DNA from: Actinoplanes teichomyceticus ATCC 31121
Lineage (GTDB): Bacteria > Actinomycetota > Actinomycetes > Mycobacteriales > Micromonosporaceae
Length of the DNA: 64,000 bases
Direction: 5' to 3'
NCBI RefSeq assembly: GCF_003711105.1
Contig: NZ_CP023865.1
Span: 5,295,001 to 5,359,000 of the forward strand
The notes under the pieces were generated by a model. It saw only the letters and a list, made by a program, of their open reading frames with translations. It did no database searches and had not been told where the DNA came from. A program made the position numbers and the translations under genes. Shown here piece by piece: positions 26,145-35,379 of the stretch (position 1 is its first letter; every line of letters begins with the position of its first letter).

Positions 26145-27680
26145 GTGGAACTACGTGCGTACGTGCGGGCCGGCCGCCGCCGGTGGCCGTGGCTGGCGCT
26201 GCCGGCGCTGCTCGCCGCCGGGATCGCGGCCGGGCTCACGCTGACCGCGGCACCGGCCTACCGGTCCTCGATGGTGCTGTTCGTCCCGGCCGGCACCGGT
26301 GACCCGGACGCCGCGGCGCGCCGGCTGAACTCCTACATCGCCCTGCTCACCGGGCCCCGGGTGGCCCAGGGCGTGGTCGCCGAGCTCGGCCCGGACGTCA
26401 CCGCCGAGCGGGTCCGGCAGAGCCTGAGCGCACGGGTCAGCGAGGGCACCGACCTGCTGGAGATCTCCGCGACCGACGCCGCCGCCGCGCGGAGCCGGGC
26501 GATCGTCACCACCGCCGCGTCGGTGCTGGCCGACCTGGTCCGGCAGATCGCCCGATCCGCCCCCGGGGAGCCGGCCCCGGCGATCTCCATCCTGCAGGAC
26601 GCCGAGACCGCCCGGCAGCCCGGCCACCCGGTCCGCGACGCCGGCTTCGCCGCGATGCTCGGCCTGCTGGCCGGCGCCGCCGCCGTGGCGCTGCGGGAGG
26701 CCGCCGCGCCGGCCGTGGCCGACGAGGGCGATCTGCGCCGGCTCGGCCTGGGCACGGTCGGGGTGATCGCGCTGGACGCCCGGCACGGCCGCGGCTCGCA
26801 CCCGGACCAGACGCTCGCCGAGGCGTTCCGGCGGCTGCGCAGCCTGCTTCCGGGGATCACCGACGCCCCGCCCGGCCGGTCGCTGCTGCTGGCCGGGTCC
26901 GGACGCAAGGAGGGCACGACCGCGGTCGCCTGCGGGCTGGCCGTCGCGATGGCCGAGACCGGGGCGCGGGTGGCGCTGGTCGACGCCAATCTGCGCACCC
27001 CCGGGGTGGGCCGTTACCTGTCGCTGGACCCGGCGCCGGGGCTGGCCGAGGTGCTGTCCGGGACGGCCGGGGTCGCCGAGGTGCTGCGGGAGTCACCGGA
27101 CGGGCGGCTCACCGTGCTGCCGGCCGGCGAGCAGGTGCCCGACCCCGGCGGGCTGCTCGCCTCACCCCGGCTGACCGCGACCGTGCGTACCCTCACCGAG
27201 CGTTTCGACGTTGTGCTGGTCGACGCCCCGCCGCTGAACGGGCCGGCCGACGCCGCGGTGCTCGGCAAGGTCACCGACAGCGCGCTACTGGTCGTACGGG
27301 CCAACCGGACCCGTACCGCGGACGTGGAACGCTCGATGGAGTTGCTGGAGAAGATCGGCGCCGCGCCGGCCGGGGCGGTCCTGAACGCCCTGCCGCGCAA
27401 GCTGCCCACCGGCCAGGCGTGGGCGGCGGCCAACGTCGCCCCGGCCGACCTGCTGACCGGACTGGACGAACCGGACGGTCCGGAACCGGCCGGCGCCGCA
27501 CCCACCCCCCGGCCACCGTCCGGTGTGGTGCGCGGCCGGGCCCGGGTGGTCAAGGCCGCGCTCGCCGCCGGCCAGGACGAGGTGGCCCGCGGCCAGGCCC
27601 CGGTCGTCGAGCCGACCAGCGGCCCACCGGCCGGGCGTGGCGGCGTGCCGGAGCCGGCGGGGCAGCAGCCCGGTGAGTGA
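26145..27680 (+). CDS. Wzz/BY-kinase-like polysaccharide chain-length protein
   Basis: A 511-residue fusion of a Wzz-like membrane part (helices about 17-35 and 172-185 around a periplasmic loop) and a cytoplasmic ParA/BY-kinase-like ATPase. Walker A is AGSGRKEGTTAV, A' is VALVDANLRTP and Walker B is VVLVDAPPLNG. The C-terminus is Pro/Ala-rich and has no tyrosine cluster, so classical autophosphorylation is doubtful. Expected role: control of chain length and export. GTG start behind GGGGGA; overlaps the flippase gene by 8 bp. Confidence 0.84.
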   Translation: MELRAYVRAGRRRWPWLALPALLAAGIAAGLTLTAAPAYRSSMVLFVPAGTGDPDAAARRLNSYIALLTGPRVAQGVVAELGPDVTAERVRQSLSARVSEGTDLLEISATDAAAARSRAIVTTAASVLADLVRQIARSAPGEPAPAISILQDAETARQPGHPVRDAGFAAMLGLLAGAAAVALREAAAPAVADEGDLRRLGLGTVGVIALDARHGRGSHPDQTLAEAFRRLRSLLPGITDAPPGRSLLLAGSGRKEGTTAVACGLAVAMAETGARVALVDANLRTPGVGRYLSLDPAPGLAEVLSGTAGVAEVLRESPDGRLTVLPAGEQVPDPGGLLASPRLTATVRTLTERFDVVLVDAPPLNGPADAAVLGKVTDSALLVVRANRTRTADVERSMELLEKIGAAPAGAVLNALPRKLPTGQAWAAANVAPADLLTGLDEPDGPEPAGAAPTPRPPSGVVRGRARVVKAALAAGQDEVARGQAPVVEPTSGPPAGRGGVPEPAGQQPGE

Positions 27681-28992
27681 GCTGCAGGTGGACCCGGCGG
27701 CCACCGCGGGGCTCGCGCGGCGCCGGGCCGAACCGTTCGGGTGGGTCCGCGCCCAGCTGCGCGAGCCGTACGTCCAGCTGCTCGCCTCGCAGGTGCTCAC
27801 CGGCGCGGTCGCGCTGGCCGCGAACATCCTGATGGTCCGCTCGCTGACCCCCGCCCACCGGGGCGAGGTGGCGCTGCTGCTGCAGGTGGTCTACCTGGCC
27901 ACCCAGGTGCTGCTGCTGGGCACCGAGCGCAGCTTCGTGGCCGGCTACCACAACGTGGCGCCCGGGCCGGCGGTCCGCGCGTACGCGCGGCTGCTGCTCG
28001 TCCCGGCCGGGATCGGGCTGACCGGGGCGATCGTCTACACCGTGGTCGCGCCGTACCGGCACCAGCCGGGCGCGGTCATCGTGGCCATGCTGGCCTGGTA
28101 CACCGTGGTGGAGGCGGCGTCGCTGGCCAGCCGCGCGATCGCGATCGCGGCCGGCCGGGTGCGCGACTTCCTGCTCTGCCGGGTGCTCGAGGCGATGCTG
28201 TTGCTGCTCACGCTGACCGGCCTGTACGCCACCCACCGCACCCACCCGGAAGTGTGGTTCCTGGCCTACCTGTTCGCCGGGGCCGTGCCCACCGTCGCCT
28301 GCCTGGCCGTCTGGCTGCGGCTGCCGCCGGACCCGGCCGCGGTCACCCCGGACCGCAACCGGGTGGTCCGCCGGGAGGGGCTGGCGCTGTTCCCGGCCGC
28401 GCTCTCCAACATGGCCATGCTGCGGGTGGACCGGCTGGTCATCCCGGCGCTCGCCTCCACCGCCGCGCTCGGCCTCTACACCAGCGTCGCCACCATGACG
28501 GAGCTGCTGTCCTGGCCGCTGCGTGCCTACGCCGACTCCCGCCTGGGCCGGTGGCGTGCCTCGCACCAGGCGGGTGGCCTGCGGCCCGGCCCGATCGTGC
28601 TGGCCGCCGCGCTGTACTCGCTGGTGGTGGTCCCGCTGGTGGCCGGCGGCCTGTACCTGCTGATCGTGCCGGTCTTCGGCCACCGGTACGCCGCGGCCCG
28701 GGTGGTGGTGCTGCCGCTGGTGGTGGCCGCCGGCCTGTACGCGGTGTCGCGGATCAGCCTCGGCCTGCTGATCGCCAAGGGGCACGGCGCGCTGGTGTCG
28801 GCCGCCGAGATCACCGGGTTCGTGGTGAGCTTCACGGTCTACCTGCTGCTCATTCCGCGCCTGGGCATCCTCGGGGCGGCCTACGGCTCGCTCGCCGGGT
28901 ACGGCACGTGCCTGGTGTTCGCGCTGGTCACCAGCCGGGTGGCGAGCACCCGGCGCGACCCGGGCCGCGCCGGGCGGGGGCGAGAGCCGTGA
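27673..28992 (+). CDS. Wzx-like polysaccharide flippase (MOP superfamily)
   Basis: A 439-residue protein with about 12 transmembrane helices, typical length for oligosaccharide-lipid flippases. The N-terminal SQVLTGAVALAANILMVRSLTPAHRGEVALL block and the repeated halves match the family. It should move undecaprenyl-linked repeat units across the membrane. GTG start overlaps the kinase-like gene by 8 bp; its stop overlaps the next GTG start. Confidence 0.87.
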   Translation: MSELQVDPAATAGLARRRAEPFGWVRAQLREPYVQLLASQVLTGAVALAANILMVRSLTPAHRGEVALLLQVVYLATQVLLLGTERSFVAGYHNVAPGPAVRAYARLLLVPAGIGLTGAIVYTVVAPYRHQPGAVIVAMLAWYTVVEAASLASRAIAIAAGRVRDFLLCRVLEAMLLLLTLTGLYATHRTHPEVWFLAYLFAGAVPTVACLAVWLRLPPDPAAVTPDRNRVVRREGLALFPAALSNMAMLRVDRLVIPALASTAALGLYTSVATMTELLSWPLRAYADSRLGRWRASHQAGGLRPGPIVLAAALYSLVVVPLVAGGLYLLIVPVFGHRYAAARVVVLPLVVAAGLYAVSRISLGLLIAKGHGALVSAAEITGFVVSFTVYLLLIPRLGILGAAYGSLAGYGTCLVFALVTSRVASTRRDPGRAGRGREP

Positions 28993-30218
28993 CCGTACGA
29001 CATCGCCCGCGGATCCTGCTCGCCCCCGGCCTGCTGCTCGTGCTCACCGCGATCGGCGGCCGGTTCACCCTGGACCGGGCCGGTTTCGCCGATCTGGCCT
29101 GGCTGGACCTGCGGGTGATCGGCCTGGTGGCGGCGCTGGCCGGGCTGGTCGTCGACCTGACCCGCCGGTCGCGGCCGGGCCCGGGGGCGCGGCGCGAGGG
29201 CTGGCTGGTGGCCACCGTGCTCTTCGTGCTGTTCCAGATCGCCTCGGCGCTGTGGGCGCCACCGGCCTCCCGGACCGGCCCGCAGGCTCTGGGCCTGGTC
29301 CTGCTCGCCGCCCTGACGCTGGCGTTCTACCACTGGACACTGGGTGACCCGGACCGGGCGATCCGCTTCACCTTCCGGCTGTTCTTCCTCGCCGCGATCG
29401 TGTTCGCGCTCGCCGCGATCCTCGTCGACGGTCCCGGCGAGCAGGGGCGGTACTCCGCGTTCGGGGGCGGCCCGAACGTCTTCGTACGGATCCAGATCCT
29501 CGGGGTGATCAGCGCCATCGCGCTGGCCCGGTACTCACGCCGGGTGCTGCCGCTGCTGGTCACACCGCTGTTCCTGCTGGCCGCGGTGCTGTCCGGGTCA
29601 CGGGCCGGGCTGCTCGCCGGTGGTGTGGTGGGCCTGGCCGCGCTCGGGCGGGTCCGCGGCCGTCTGCGGCCGGGGCCGGTGATCGCCGCCGGGGCCCTCC
29701 TGGGCGCCGCCGCGGCCGTGGTCTGGCTCGCGGCGCCGCCGGCGTTCACCGACCTGTTCCGGGAGCGGTTCGTCGAGCAGACCGTGCACGAGCGGTACCT
29801 GTCCGACCGCACCGGCATCTGGGCGGCGGCCGTGCGGCTGGCGGTCGAGCACCCGGTCGCCGGCGCCGGGCTGGACGGCTTCTACGGCCTGGTCGGGGTG
29901 AACCGGATGGTCGAGTACCCGCACAACTACGTGCTCGCCGTCGCCGCCGAGGGTGGACTGATCGGCCTCGGCCTGCTCGCCTGCGCGGTCATACTGTGGG
30001 CCGGGACCGTCCGCGGTGGCGGTGCCCGCCCACAGTCGACCGGGCTCGCCGTGTCGGCGGCCGTCTTCGTGGCGCTGAGCAGCCTCTTCTCCGGGGACTA
30101 CTACGACGCCCGGCTCGCGTGGACGTTCGCCGCGATGGCCGCCGCGGCCGCGGTGGCCCGGGCCCGGCCGGCGAACGCCGCCGAGCCCGCCCGCGAGCGA
30201 CAGGCGGTAGGACGATGA
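28989..30218 (+). CDS. O-antigen ligase/polymerase (Wzy/WaaL-like)
   Basis: A 409-residue membrane protein with about 11 helices. The large loop near residues 260-320 carries DRTGIWAAAVRLAVEHPVAGAGLDGF and EYPHNYVLAVAAEGGLIGL, including the H-N pair and Gly-rich turn typical of the Wzy_C domain; SGSRAGLLAG is another family block. It would polymerise or ligate the flipped repeat unit at the outer face. Starts within the stop of the flippase gene (GTGA). Confidence 0.87.
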   Translation: MTVRHRPRILLAPGLLLVLTAIGGRFTLDRAGFADLAWLDLRVIGLVAALAGLVVDLTRRSRPGPGARREGWLVATVLFVLFQIASALWAPPASRTGPQALGLVLLAALTLAFYHWTLGDPDRAIRFTFRLFFLAAIVFALAAILVDGPGEQGRYSAFGGGPNVFVRIQILGVISAIALARYSRRVLPLLVTPLFLLAAVLSGSRAGLLAGGVVGLAALGRVRGRLRPGPVIAAGALLGAAAAVVWLAAPPAFTDLFRERFVEQTVHERYLSDRTGIWAAAVRLAVEHPVAGAGLDGFYGLVGVNRMVEYPHNYVLAVAAEGGLIGLGLLACAVILWAGTVRGGGARPQSTGLAVSAAVFVALSSLFSGDYYDARLAWTFAAMAAAAAVARARPANAAEPARERQAVGR

Positions 30219-31357
30219 CGTCCCGGCACAGCGGATACGGACGGCGCTCGGTGCTGCTGCTCGGCACCGGCGCGATGGTGGCCGCGACCGTGGCGCAGAG
30301 CGCGGCCCGGCCGTGCAACGCCCGGCCGATGCCCCCGCACGCACAGGGCCGGCCGGCGCCGGTCCGGCTGCAACCGGTCAGCCACTGGGCCGCGGTGTTC
30401 GAGCAGAGCTGGAACCACCAGTCCCGCACGGCGCAGCCGATGAGCCGGTCACGCGACAGCCAGGACCACTACGACCTGGCGTACACGCTGGACGCCAACG
30501 TGGCGATGTTCCGGGCCACCGGGACCCGGCGCTACCTGGACCGGGCGCTGGCGTACACCGAGAACGTGGCCGCCTCCGCGGTGCCCTCGGCGAGCCTCGC
30601 GCACAGCACGTTCCGGGACCGCTACCGCGGCTGGGCGTCGAGCAAGTCCGGGCAGGGCGGCAACGAGGTGCCGCTGTACGAGAGCTACTTCTGGCGGTAC
30701 GCCACCCAGCTGCTGGTCGTGCTGCGGCAGCACCCCCGGGTGTACGCCGACCCGCGCTACCGCTCCCGCTACGACCGGCTGCTGTCGTTCGCCGAGGTCG
30801 ACGTGTTCGAGAAGTGGTATTCGCGGGGCTCCGCGGACACCATCTACCGGGAGCGCACGCACATGGCCGCGCACTGGGCGCTGATCGCGCTGAACCTGGG
30901 CCGGGTCACCGCGGACGCCGCCCGGCGCGCCCGGTACCGGCAGGTGCTGACCACGATCGGCGCGCAGATCCGCAACCAGATGCGCCGCAACCCGCAGGAG
31001 CCGACCGCGTACTTCTGGAGCGACGTGTGGGGCTCGACCCGCCGGCCCGGGCAGGACGTGGGGCACGGCAACGGGGTGATCGCCTACGTGGTGGAGGCCC
31101 GCGACCAGGGGACCACGTGGACGGCGGGCGACATGACGGCGTTCGGCGCGCTGCTGACCGAGGTGATCTGGCCGGGTGGCGACACCCATCGCGGGTTCGT
31201 CGACGGGACCGGCTCGGACAACGGCTGGATCGCCGACGGTTTCGTCAAGCTCGGCCGCTACGACCCGGCGATCCAGCTGCGCCTGGAGAGATACCGGGTG
31301 GTCAACGATCAGTTCGCCGCGAACATGGCGCTCAACGCGAAGATCCTGCGCGGGTGA
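30215..31357 (+). CDS. Exported protein of the polysaccharide operon, unknown fold class
   Basis: A 380-residue protein with a twin-arginine-like signal (GRRSVLLLGTGAMVAATVA). The body is helix-rich with regularly spaced aromatic residues (DLAYTLDANVAMF, YLDRALAYTENVA, TIYRERTHMAAHWALIALNLGRV, NGWIADGFVKLGRYDP), which suggests an alpha/alpha-barrel like that of glycan lyases or epimerases. I do not recognise the family. Coupled (ATGA) to the polymerase gene, so it probably modifies, cuts or anchors the exported polymer outside the cell. Confidence 0.7.
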   Translation: MTSRHSGYGRRSVLLLGTGAMVAATVAQSAARPCNARPMPPHAQGRPAPVRLQPVSHWAAVFEQSWNHQSRTAQPMSRSRDSQDHYDLAYTLDANVAMFRATGTRRYLDRALAYTENVAASAVPSASLAHSTFRDRYRGWASSKSGQGGNEVPLYESYFWRYATQLLVVLRQHPRVYADPRYRSRYDRLLSFAEVDVFEKWYSRGSADTIYRERTHMAAHWALIALNLGRVTADAARRARYRQVLTTIGAQIRNQMRRNPQEPTAYFWSDVWGSTRRPGQDVGHGNGVIAYVVEARDQGTTWTAGDMTAFGALLTEVIWPGGDTHRGFVDGTGSDNGWIADGFVKLGRYDPAIQLRLERYRVVNDQFAANMALNAKILRG

Positions 31358-31369
31358 GGAGAATCCGAC

Positions 31370-32392
31370 ATGACGGCATCGCTGCTGGACCCGTCGGCCC
31401 GGGAGTGGAAGGAGACGTTGCAGCACGTCCAGCACGACCTGTACCACGTGCCGGACTACGTCGTCCTGGACGCCCGGCTGTACGGCGGGACGCCGGCCGC
31501 CTTCCACTACCGGGCCGACGGGCGGCGGCTGCTGATCCCGCTGATCGTCCGGGAGATAGCCGGCTCGCCGTGGCGTGACGCGCTGTCGCCGTACGGATAT
31601 CCCGGCCCGGTCAGCGATGCCGCGCCCGGCGACGAGGCGTTCTGGGGCCGGGCCTGCGCCGCGCTGGCGCGCACCCTGCGGCAGGCCGGGGTGATCTCGG
31701 TGTTCGTCCGGATGCACCCGCTGCTCGACGCCCCGTCGCCGGTGCTGAGCCGGGCCGGCGCCCTGGTCCGGCACGGTGAGACGGTCTCCATGGACCTGAC
31801 CGTCAGCGTCGAGCAGATGTGGCGGCAGACCCGCGGCGACCACCGCAACCACATCAACCGGGCGCGCCGCGCCGGCACCCGGGTGGTCTTCGACGACTGG
31901 AGCCGGCTCGCCGAATGGGTCGAGGTCTACCACGACAACATGCGCCGGGTCGGCGCCGCCGACTACTACTTCTTCACCTACGAGCACCTGTCCGCGCTGC
32001 ACGACGCGGTCGGCGAGCACATGCACCTGGCCGTCGCGCTGGAGGGTGACGAGGTGGTCGGCGGCAACACCTTCTTCGAGTACGACGGGATCGCCACCGG
32101 CTACGTCTCGTCCACCCGCCGCGCCCGTGGCCGGTACGCCGACGAGTTGCTCTACGACTCGGTGCGGCGCTGGTGCAAACAGCGCGGCGCCGAGGTGTTC
32201 CACCTGGGCGGCGGCAAGGGCGGGCGGCCCGACTCGCTCTTCTCCTACAAGGCCGGGTTCTCGCCGGGTCGCCACCCGTTCCACACCTGGCGGGTGGTCA
32301 CCGACCGGCCGGCGTACGACAGCCTGGTCCGCGCCCGCCGCCCGGACGCCGACCCGGCGGACCTGACCGGCACCTTCCCGTCCTACCGTTAG
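31370..32392 (+). CDS. FemAB-like peptidyl/acyl transferase
   Basis: A 340-residue double-GNAT protein. MWRQTRGDHRNHINRARRAG is the positively charged block seen in FemAB-type aminoacyl transferases; GYVSSTRRARGRYADELLYDSVRRWCKQRG and FHLGGGKGGRPDSLFSYKAGFSP match the C-terminal GNAT core of exopolysaccharide-associated homologues. Likely adds an aminoacyl or acyl group to an amino sugar or muropeptide. Second FemAB-type protein of the locus (the other is 21757-22788). Lies 12 bp after the exported protein gene. Confidence 0.82.
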   Translation: MTASLLDPSAREWKETLQHVQHDLYHVPDYVVLDARLYGGTPAAFHYRADGRRLLIPLIVREIAGSPWRDALSPYGYPGPVSDAAPGDEAFWGRACAALARTLRQAGVISVFVRMHPLLDAPSPVLSRAGALVRHGETVSMDLTVSVEQMWRQTRGDHRNHINRARRAGTRVVFDDWSRLAEWVEVYHDNMRRVGAADYYFFTYEHLSALHDAVGEHMHLAVALEGDEVVGGNTFFEYDGIATGYVSSTRRARGRYADELLYDSVRRWCKQRGAEVFHLGGGKGGRPDSLFSYKAGFSPGRHPFHTWRVVTDRPAYDSLVRARRPDADPADLTGTFPSYR

Positions 32393-32401
32393 GAGCACGC
32401 C

Positions 32402-33610
32402 ATGCGAATCACCTGCGTCGGCGGCGGACCCGCCGGCCTGTACTTCGCGGTGCTGGCGAAACTGGCCGACCCGCGGCACCGGATCACCGTGCTGGAGCGC
32501 GACCCGGCCGGGGTCACCTACGGCTGGGGCGTGGTCTTCTGGGACGACCTGCTCGACGACCTGTTCCGCCACGACCCGGTCAGCGCCGCCCGGATCGTCG
32601 ACGCCGCCTGCGGGTGGGACGAGTACGAGGTGCGCGCGACCGGCAAACCGGTCACCCACCTCGGCGGCTACGGGTTCAGCCTGGGCCGGCACCGGCTGCT
32701 GGAGATCCTCGGCGAGCGGGCCCGGCAGCTGGGCGTCGAGGTGCGGTACGAGGCCGAGCTGGCCGACCCGGCCGCGCTGCCTCCGGCCGACCTGGTGGTG
32801 GCCTGCGACGGCGCGGGCAGCCGGATCCGGGACTTCCGCGCGCGGCACTTCGGGACGCGGATCGAGACCGGCCGCAACAAGTACATCTGGCTGGGCACGC
32901 CACACGTCTTCCGCACCTTCACGTTCGGTTTCGAACGCACCGAGGCCGGCTGGATCTGGTTCCACGCCTACCCGTTCACCGACCGGGCCAGCACGTTCAT
33001 CGCGGAATGTCCCCCGGAGACCTGGACCGGGCTGGGTCTGGACCGGTTGGACCCGGCGGACGGCTGCGCGCGGCTGCGGGAGATCTTCTCCGCCCACCTG
33101 GACGGCCGGCCGCTGGATCATGCCGGGCGGGGGTGGCGGAACTTCCGGCGGATCACCGCCGAGCGCTGGGACCACGGCAACGTGGTGCTGATGGGCGACG
33201 CCGCGCACACCACCCACTTCGCCATCGGGTCGGGCACCAAGCTGGCGATGCAGGACGCGATGGCGCTGGCCGACGCCATCGCCGGCGGGATCGCCGACGG
33301 TACGGCGCTGAGCGCCGCGCTGGAGCGCTACGAACACCGGCGCAGGGTGGCGCTCGCCCCGCTGCAGCGCGCGGCGCGCGCCAGCAGCGCCTGGTTCGAG
33401 CGGATGCCCGAGTACGCGGACCTGCCGGCCAGGCGGTTCTCCTACGCCCTGTCGAACCGGCGCGGCGAGTATCCGGCGTGGCGGTACCTGCTGCACATGT
33501 CCACGCAGGGCACCGCCGGGCGCACGATGCTGCGCTGGACGCTGAGCGCCCGGCGCTGGCACCGGGCCCGTCGGCGGCCGGCCGGGCGGCTGTCCGCGGC
33601 GCTGTCCTGA
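32402..33610 (+). CDS. FAD-dependent aromatic-type hydroxylase
   Basis: A 402-residue flavoprotein monooxygenase. GGGPAGLYFAVL near residue 7 binds ADP; TYGWGVVFWDDLLDDLF is nearly the hallmark of the monooxygenase half of salicylyl-CoA 5-hydroxylase and anthraniloyl-CoA reductase; VVACDGAGSRIR is the DG motif and VLMGDAAHTTHFAIGSGTKLAMQDAMALA the GD motif. The reductase half found in those enzymes is missing. Last gene of the plus-strand polysaccharide operon (10 bp gap), an unexpected place for a ring hydroxylase. Confidence 0.84.
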   Translation: MRITCVGGGPAGLYFAVLAKLADPRHRITVLERDPAGVTYGWGVVFWDDLLDDLFRHDPVSAARIVDAACGWDEYEVRATGKPVTHLGGYGFSLGRHRLLEILGERARQLGVEVRYEAELADPAALPPADLVVACDGAGSRIRDFRARHFGTRIETGRNKYIWLGTPHVFRTFTFGFERTEAGWIWFHAYPFTDRASTFIAECPPETWTGLGLDRLDPADGCARLREIFSAHLDGRPLDHAGRGWRNFRRITAERWDHGNVVLMGDAAHTTHFAIGSGTKLAMQDAMALADAIAGGIADGTALSAALERYEHRRRVALAPLQRAARASSAWFERMPEYADLPARRFSYALSNRRGEYPAWRYLLHMSTQGTAGRTMLRWTLSARRWHRARRRPAGRLSAALS

Positions 33611-33709
33611 CCGCCGGCCTCCCCGGCTTCCGGGGCGCCCGCCGCGCACGCCCCGGCCGGGCGATCCGCCGTACCGGGAAAAGCTCTCAGCTCGCCGGAA
33701 GTCGCACCG

Positions 33710-35155
33710 ATGGTTGCGGCCATGGTGCAGAGGCGACGACCGGCGGCGGTGGCGGCCACCCTGCTCGTCGCCCTCCACCTGCTCACCGTCCGGGTGCTGC
33801 CGCTGCCGCCGCTGGTGGCGGGGCGGATCAGCCAGCTCGCCCTGACCGGGATCGGGCTGTTCGTCGCGGTGGTCTGGGGTCGCGCCGCGATCCGGGCGCG
33901 GGGCCGGATGCGCGCCGGTCTCGCCATGTGGAGCCTGGCCGCCGCGGGTTGGGCGCTGGGCGAGGTGACCTGGCTGGCCGGCGGCTGGCACAGCGGTTAC
34001 GCGCCGATCGGCACGGCCGGCAACGCCGGTTTCGCCGTCACCATGGTCGCCACGCCGCTGGCCGCGGTGCTGCTGGTGGGCCGCCCGTCGGCGAGCCTGC
34101 GCACACTCTTCGACGCGCTGATGATCGGGACGTCGCTGTTGTTCGTGGTGTGGGCGCTGGTCCTGGGCCCGCGCCAGCGGACCGGTGACGCGCATCTGGG
34201 CACGGTGGTCTACGCCCTCGTCGACGTGGTCATCCTCAGCCTGGTGCTCCTGCTGCTGGCCGGCGGCGGCGCGGCGCTGCGCGCACCGCTGGAGATCGCC
34301 GCGGTCGGCATCGTGGTGATGTTCGCCGCCGACACGGTCTACGCCTACCAGTCGGTGGCCGGGACGTACCGGTTCGGCTCGCTGCCCGACCTGCTCTGGC
34401 TGACCGCGTTCGCGATCATCGCGGTCGCCGCGCCGCACCGGGCCGAACTGCGGGGCGTCACCCGGCTCGGCGAGAGTGGGCGGCCGCGGGCGTACCTGCC
34501 GTACGTGCCCTTCCTGCTGGCCTTCGTCACCGGGCTGGCGCTGCTGGCCACCCACCGGCAGCTCGACCGGATGCTGACCGCGCTGAGCATGACGCTGACC
34601 GGGCTGGTGGTGTTCCGCCAGATGCTCATCCTCGGCGACAACCGCTCGCTGACCCGGCAGCTCTCCGCGCTCGTCGAGGACCTGCGGTTCCGGGCCGAGC
34701 ACGACCCGCTGACCGGGCTCGCCAACCGCGCCCGGTTCGAGGAGAGCGCCGAACGGGCGCTGGAGCCGGCCGCGGACCGGCCGGTCGCGTTGCTGCTGCT
34801 GGACCTGGACGGGTTCAAACCGGTCAACGACACGTACGGGCACGAGGCCGGGGACCGGGTCCTGGTCGAGGTGGCCCGGCGGCTGCGGCGCGCGGCCGGG
34901 CCGGACGACGTGGTGGCCCGGCTCGGCGGCGACGAGTTCGCGGTGCTCACCGCCGGCGACCCGGGGCCGCTGGCCGAGCGGGTGCTGGGCTCGTTCACGG
35001 CGCCGTTCGAGCTGGGCGAGGCCCAGGCGCGGATCGGCGCCAGTGTCGGCGTGGCCGGATGCCGGCCCGGCGAGCACGGTGTCGGGCAGCTGGTGCGGGA
35101 CGCGGACGTGGCAATGTACGAGGCGAAACGCGGCGGCCGCAACAGCGTGGCCTGA
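33710..35155 (+). CDS. Membrane-bound diguanylate cyclase
   Basis: A 481-residue protein with about nine N-terminal helices (to about residue 305), a short coiled linker and a GGDEF domain (about 320-480). DPLTGLANRARFEE, LDLDGFKPVNDTYGHEAGD and RLGGDEFAVL (about 404-412) are intact, so c-di-GMP synthesis is expected. The allosteric R-x-x-D inhibition site ahead of the active site is absent (G-x-x-D). Located between the two halves of the polysaccharide locus, where c-di-GMP control of polymer production would make sense. ATG placed by GGAAG eight bases upstream. Confidence 0.88.
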   Translation: MVAAMVQRRRPAAVAATLLVALHLLTVRVLPLPPLVAGRISQLALTGIGLFVAVVWGRAAIRARGRMRAGLAMWSLAAAGWALGEVTWLAGGWHSGYAPIGTAGNAGFAVTMVATPLAAVLLVGRPSASLRTLFDALMIGTSLLFVVWALVLGPRQRTGDAHLGTVVYALVDVVILSLVLLLLAGGGAALRAPLEIAAVGIVVMFAADTVYAYQSVAGTYRFGSLPDLLWLTAFAIIAVAAPHRAELRGVTRLGESGRPRAYLPYVPFLLAFVTGLALLATHRQLDRMLTALSMTLTGLVVFRQMLILGDNRSLTRQLSALVEDLRFRAEHDPLTGLANRARFEESAERALEPAADRPVALLLLDLDGFKPVNDTYGHEAGDRVLVEVARRLRRAAGPDDVVARLGGDEFAVLTAGDPGPLAERVLGSFTAPFELGEAQARIGASVGVAGCRPGEHGVGQLVRDADVAMYEAKRGGRNSVA

Positions 35156-35379
35156 TCGCGGGGGAAGCACACCCGAGCTCGAACGCATCGCGGCTCAGGC
35201 CCGGAAGCGCACCCCGGGACAGGATCGGGAGCACACCGCCGCCTCCACCCTGGAGCACCGGAAAGGGTATGACCGAAGGGATATGGGCCGTTTCCGACCA
35301 GCGGAGATCAACCACAGCCCATTCATAGACTTCGATGCTTATCTCTCCTCCGACCCATTCCCCGCCCCGAGGAGGAGCG

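Noticed and set aside
30449..35188. A 1579-codon open frame on the minus strand
   Set aside because: It runs antisense to five well-supported genes and is full of Arg/Gly/His/Gln low-complexity sequence, the usual shadow of GC-rich codons.
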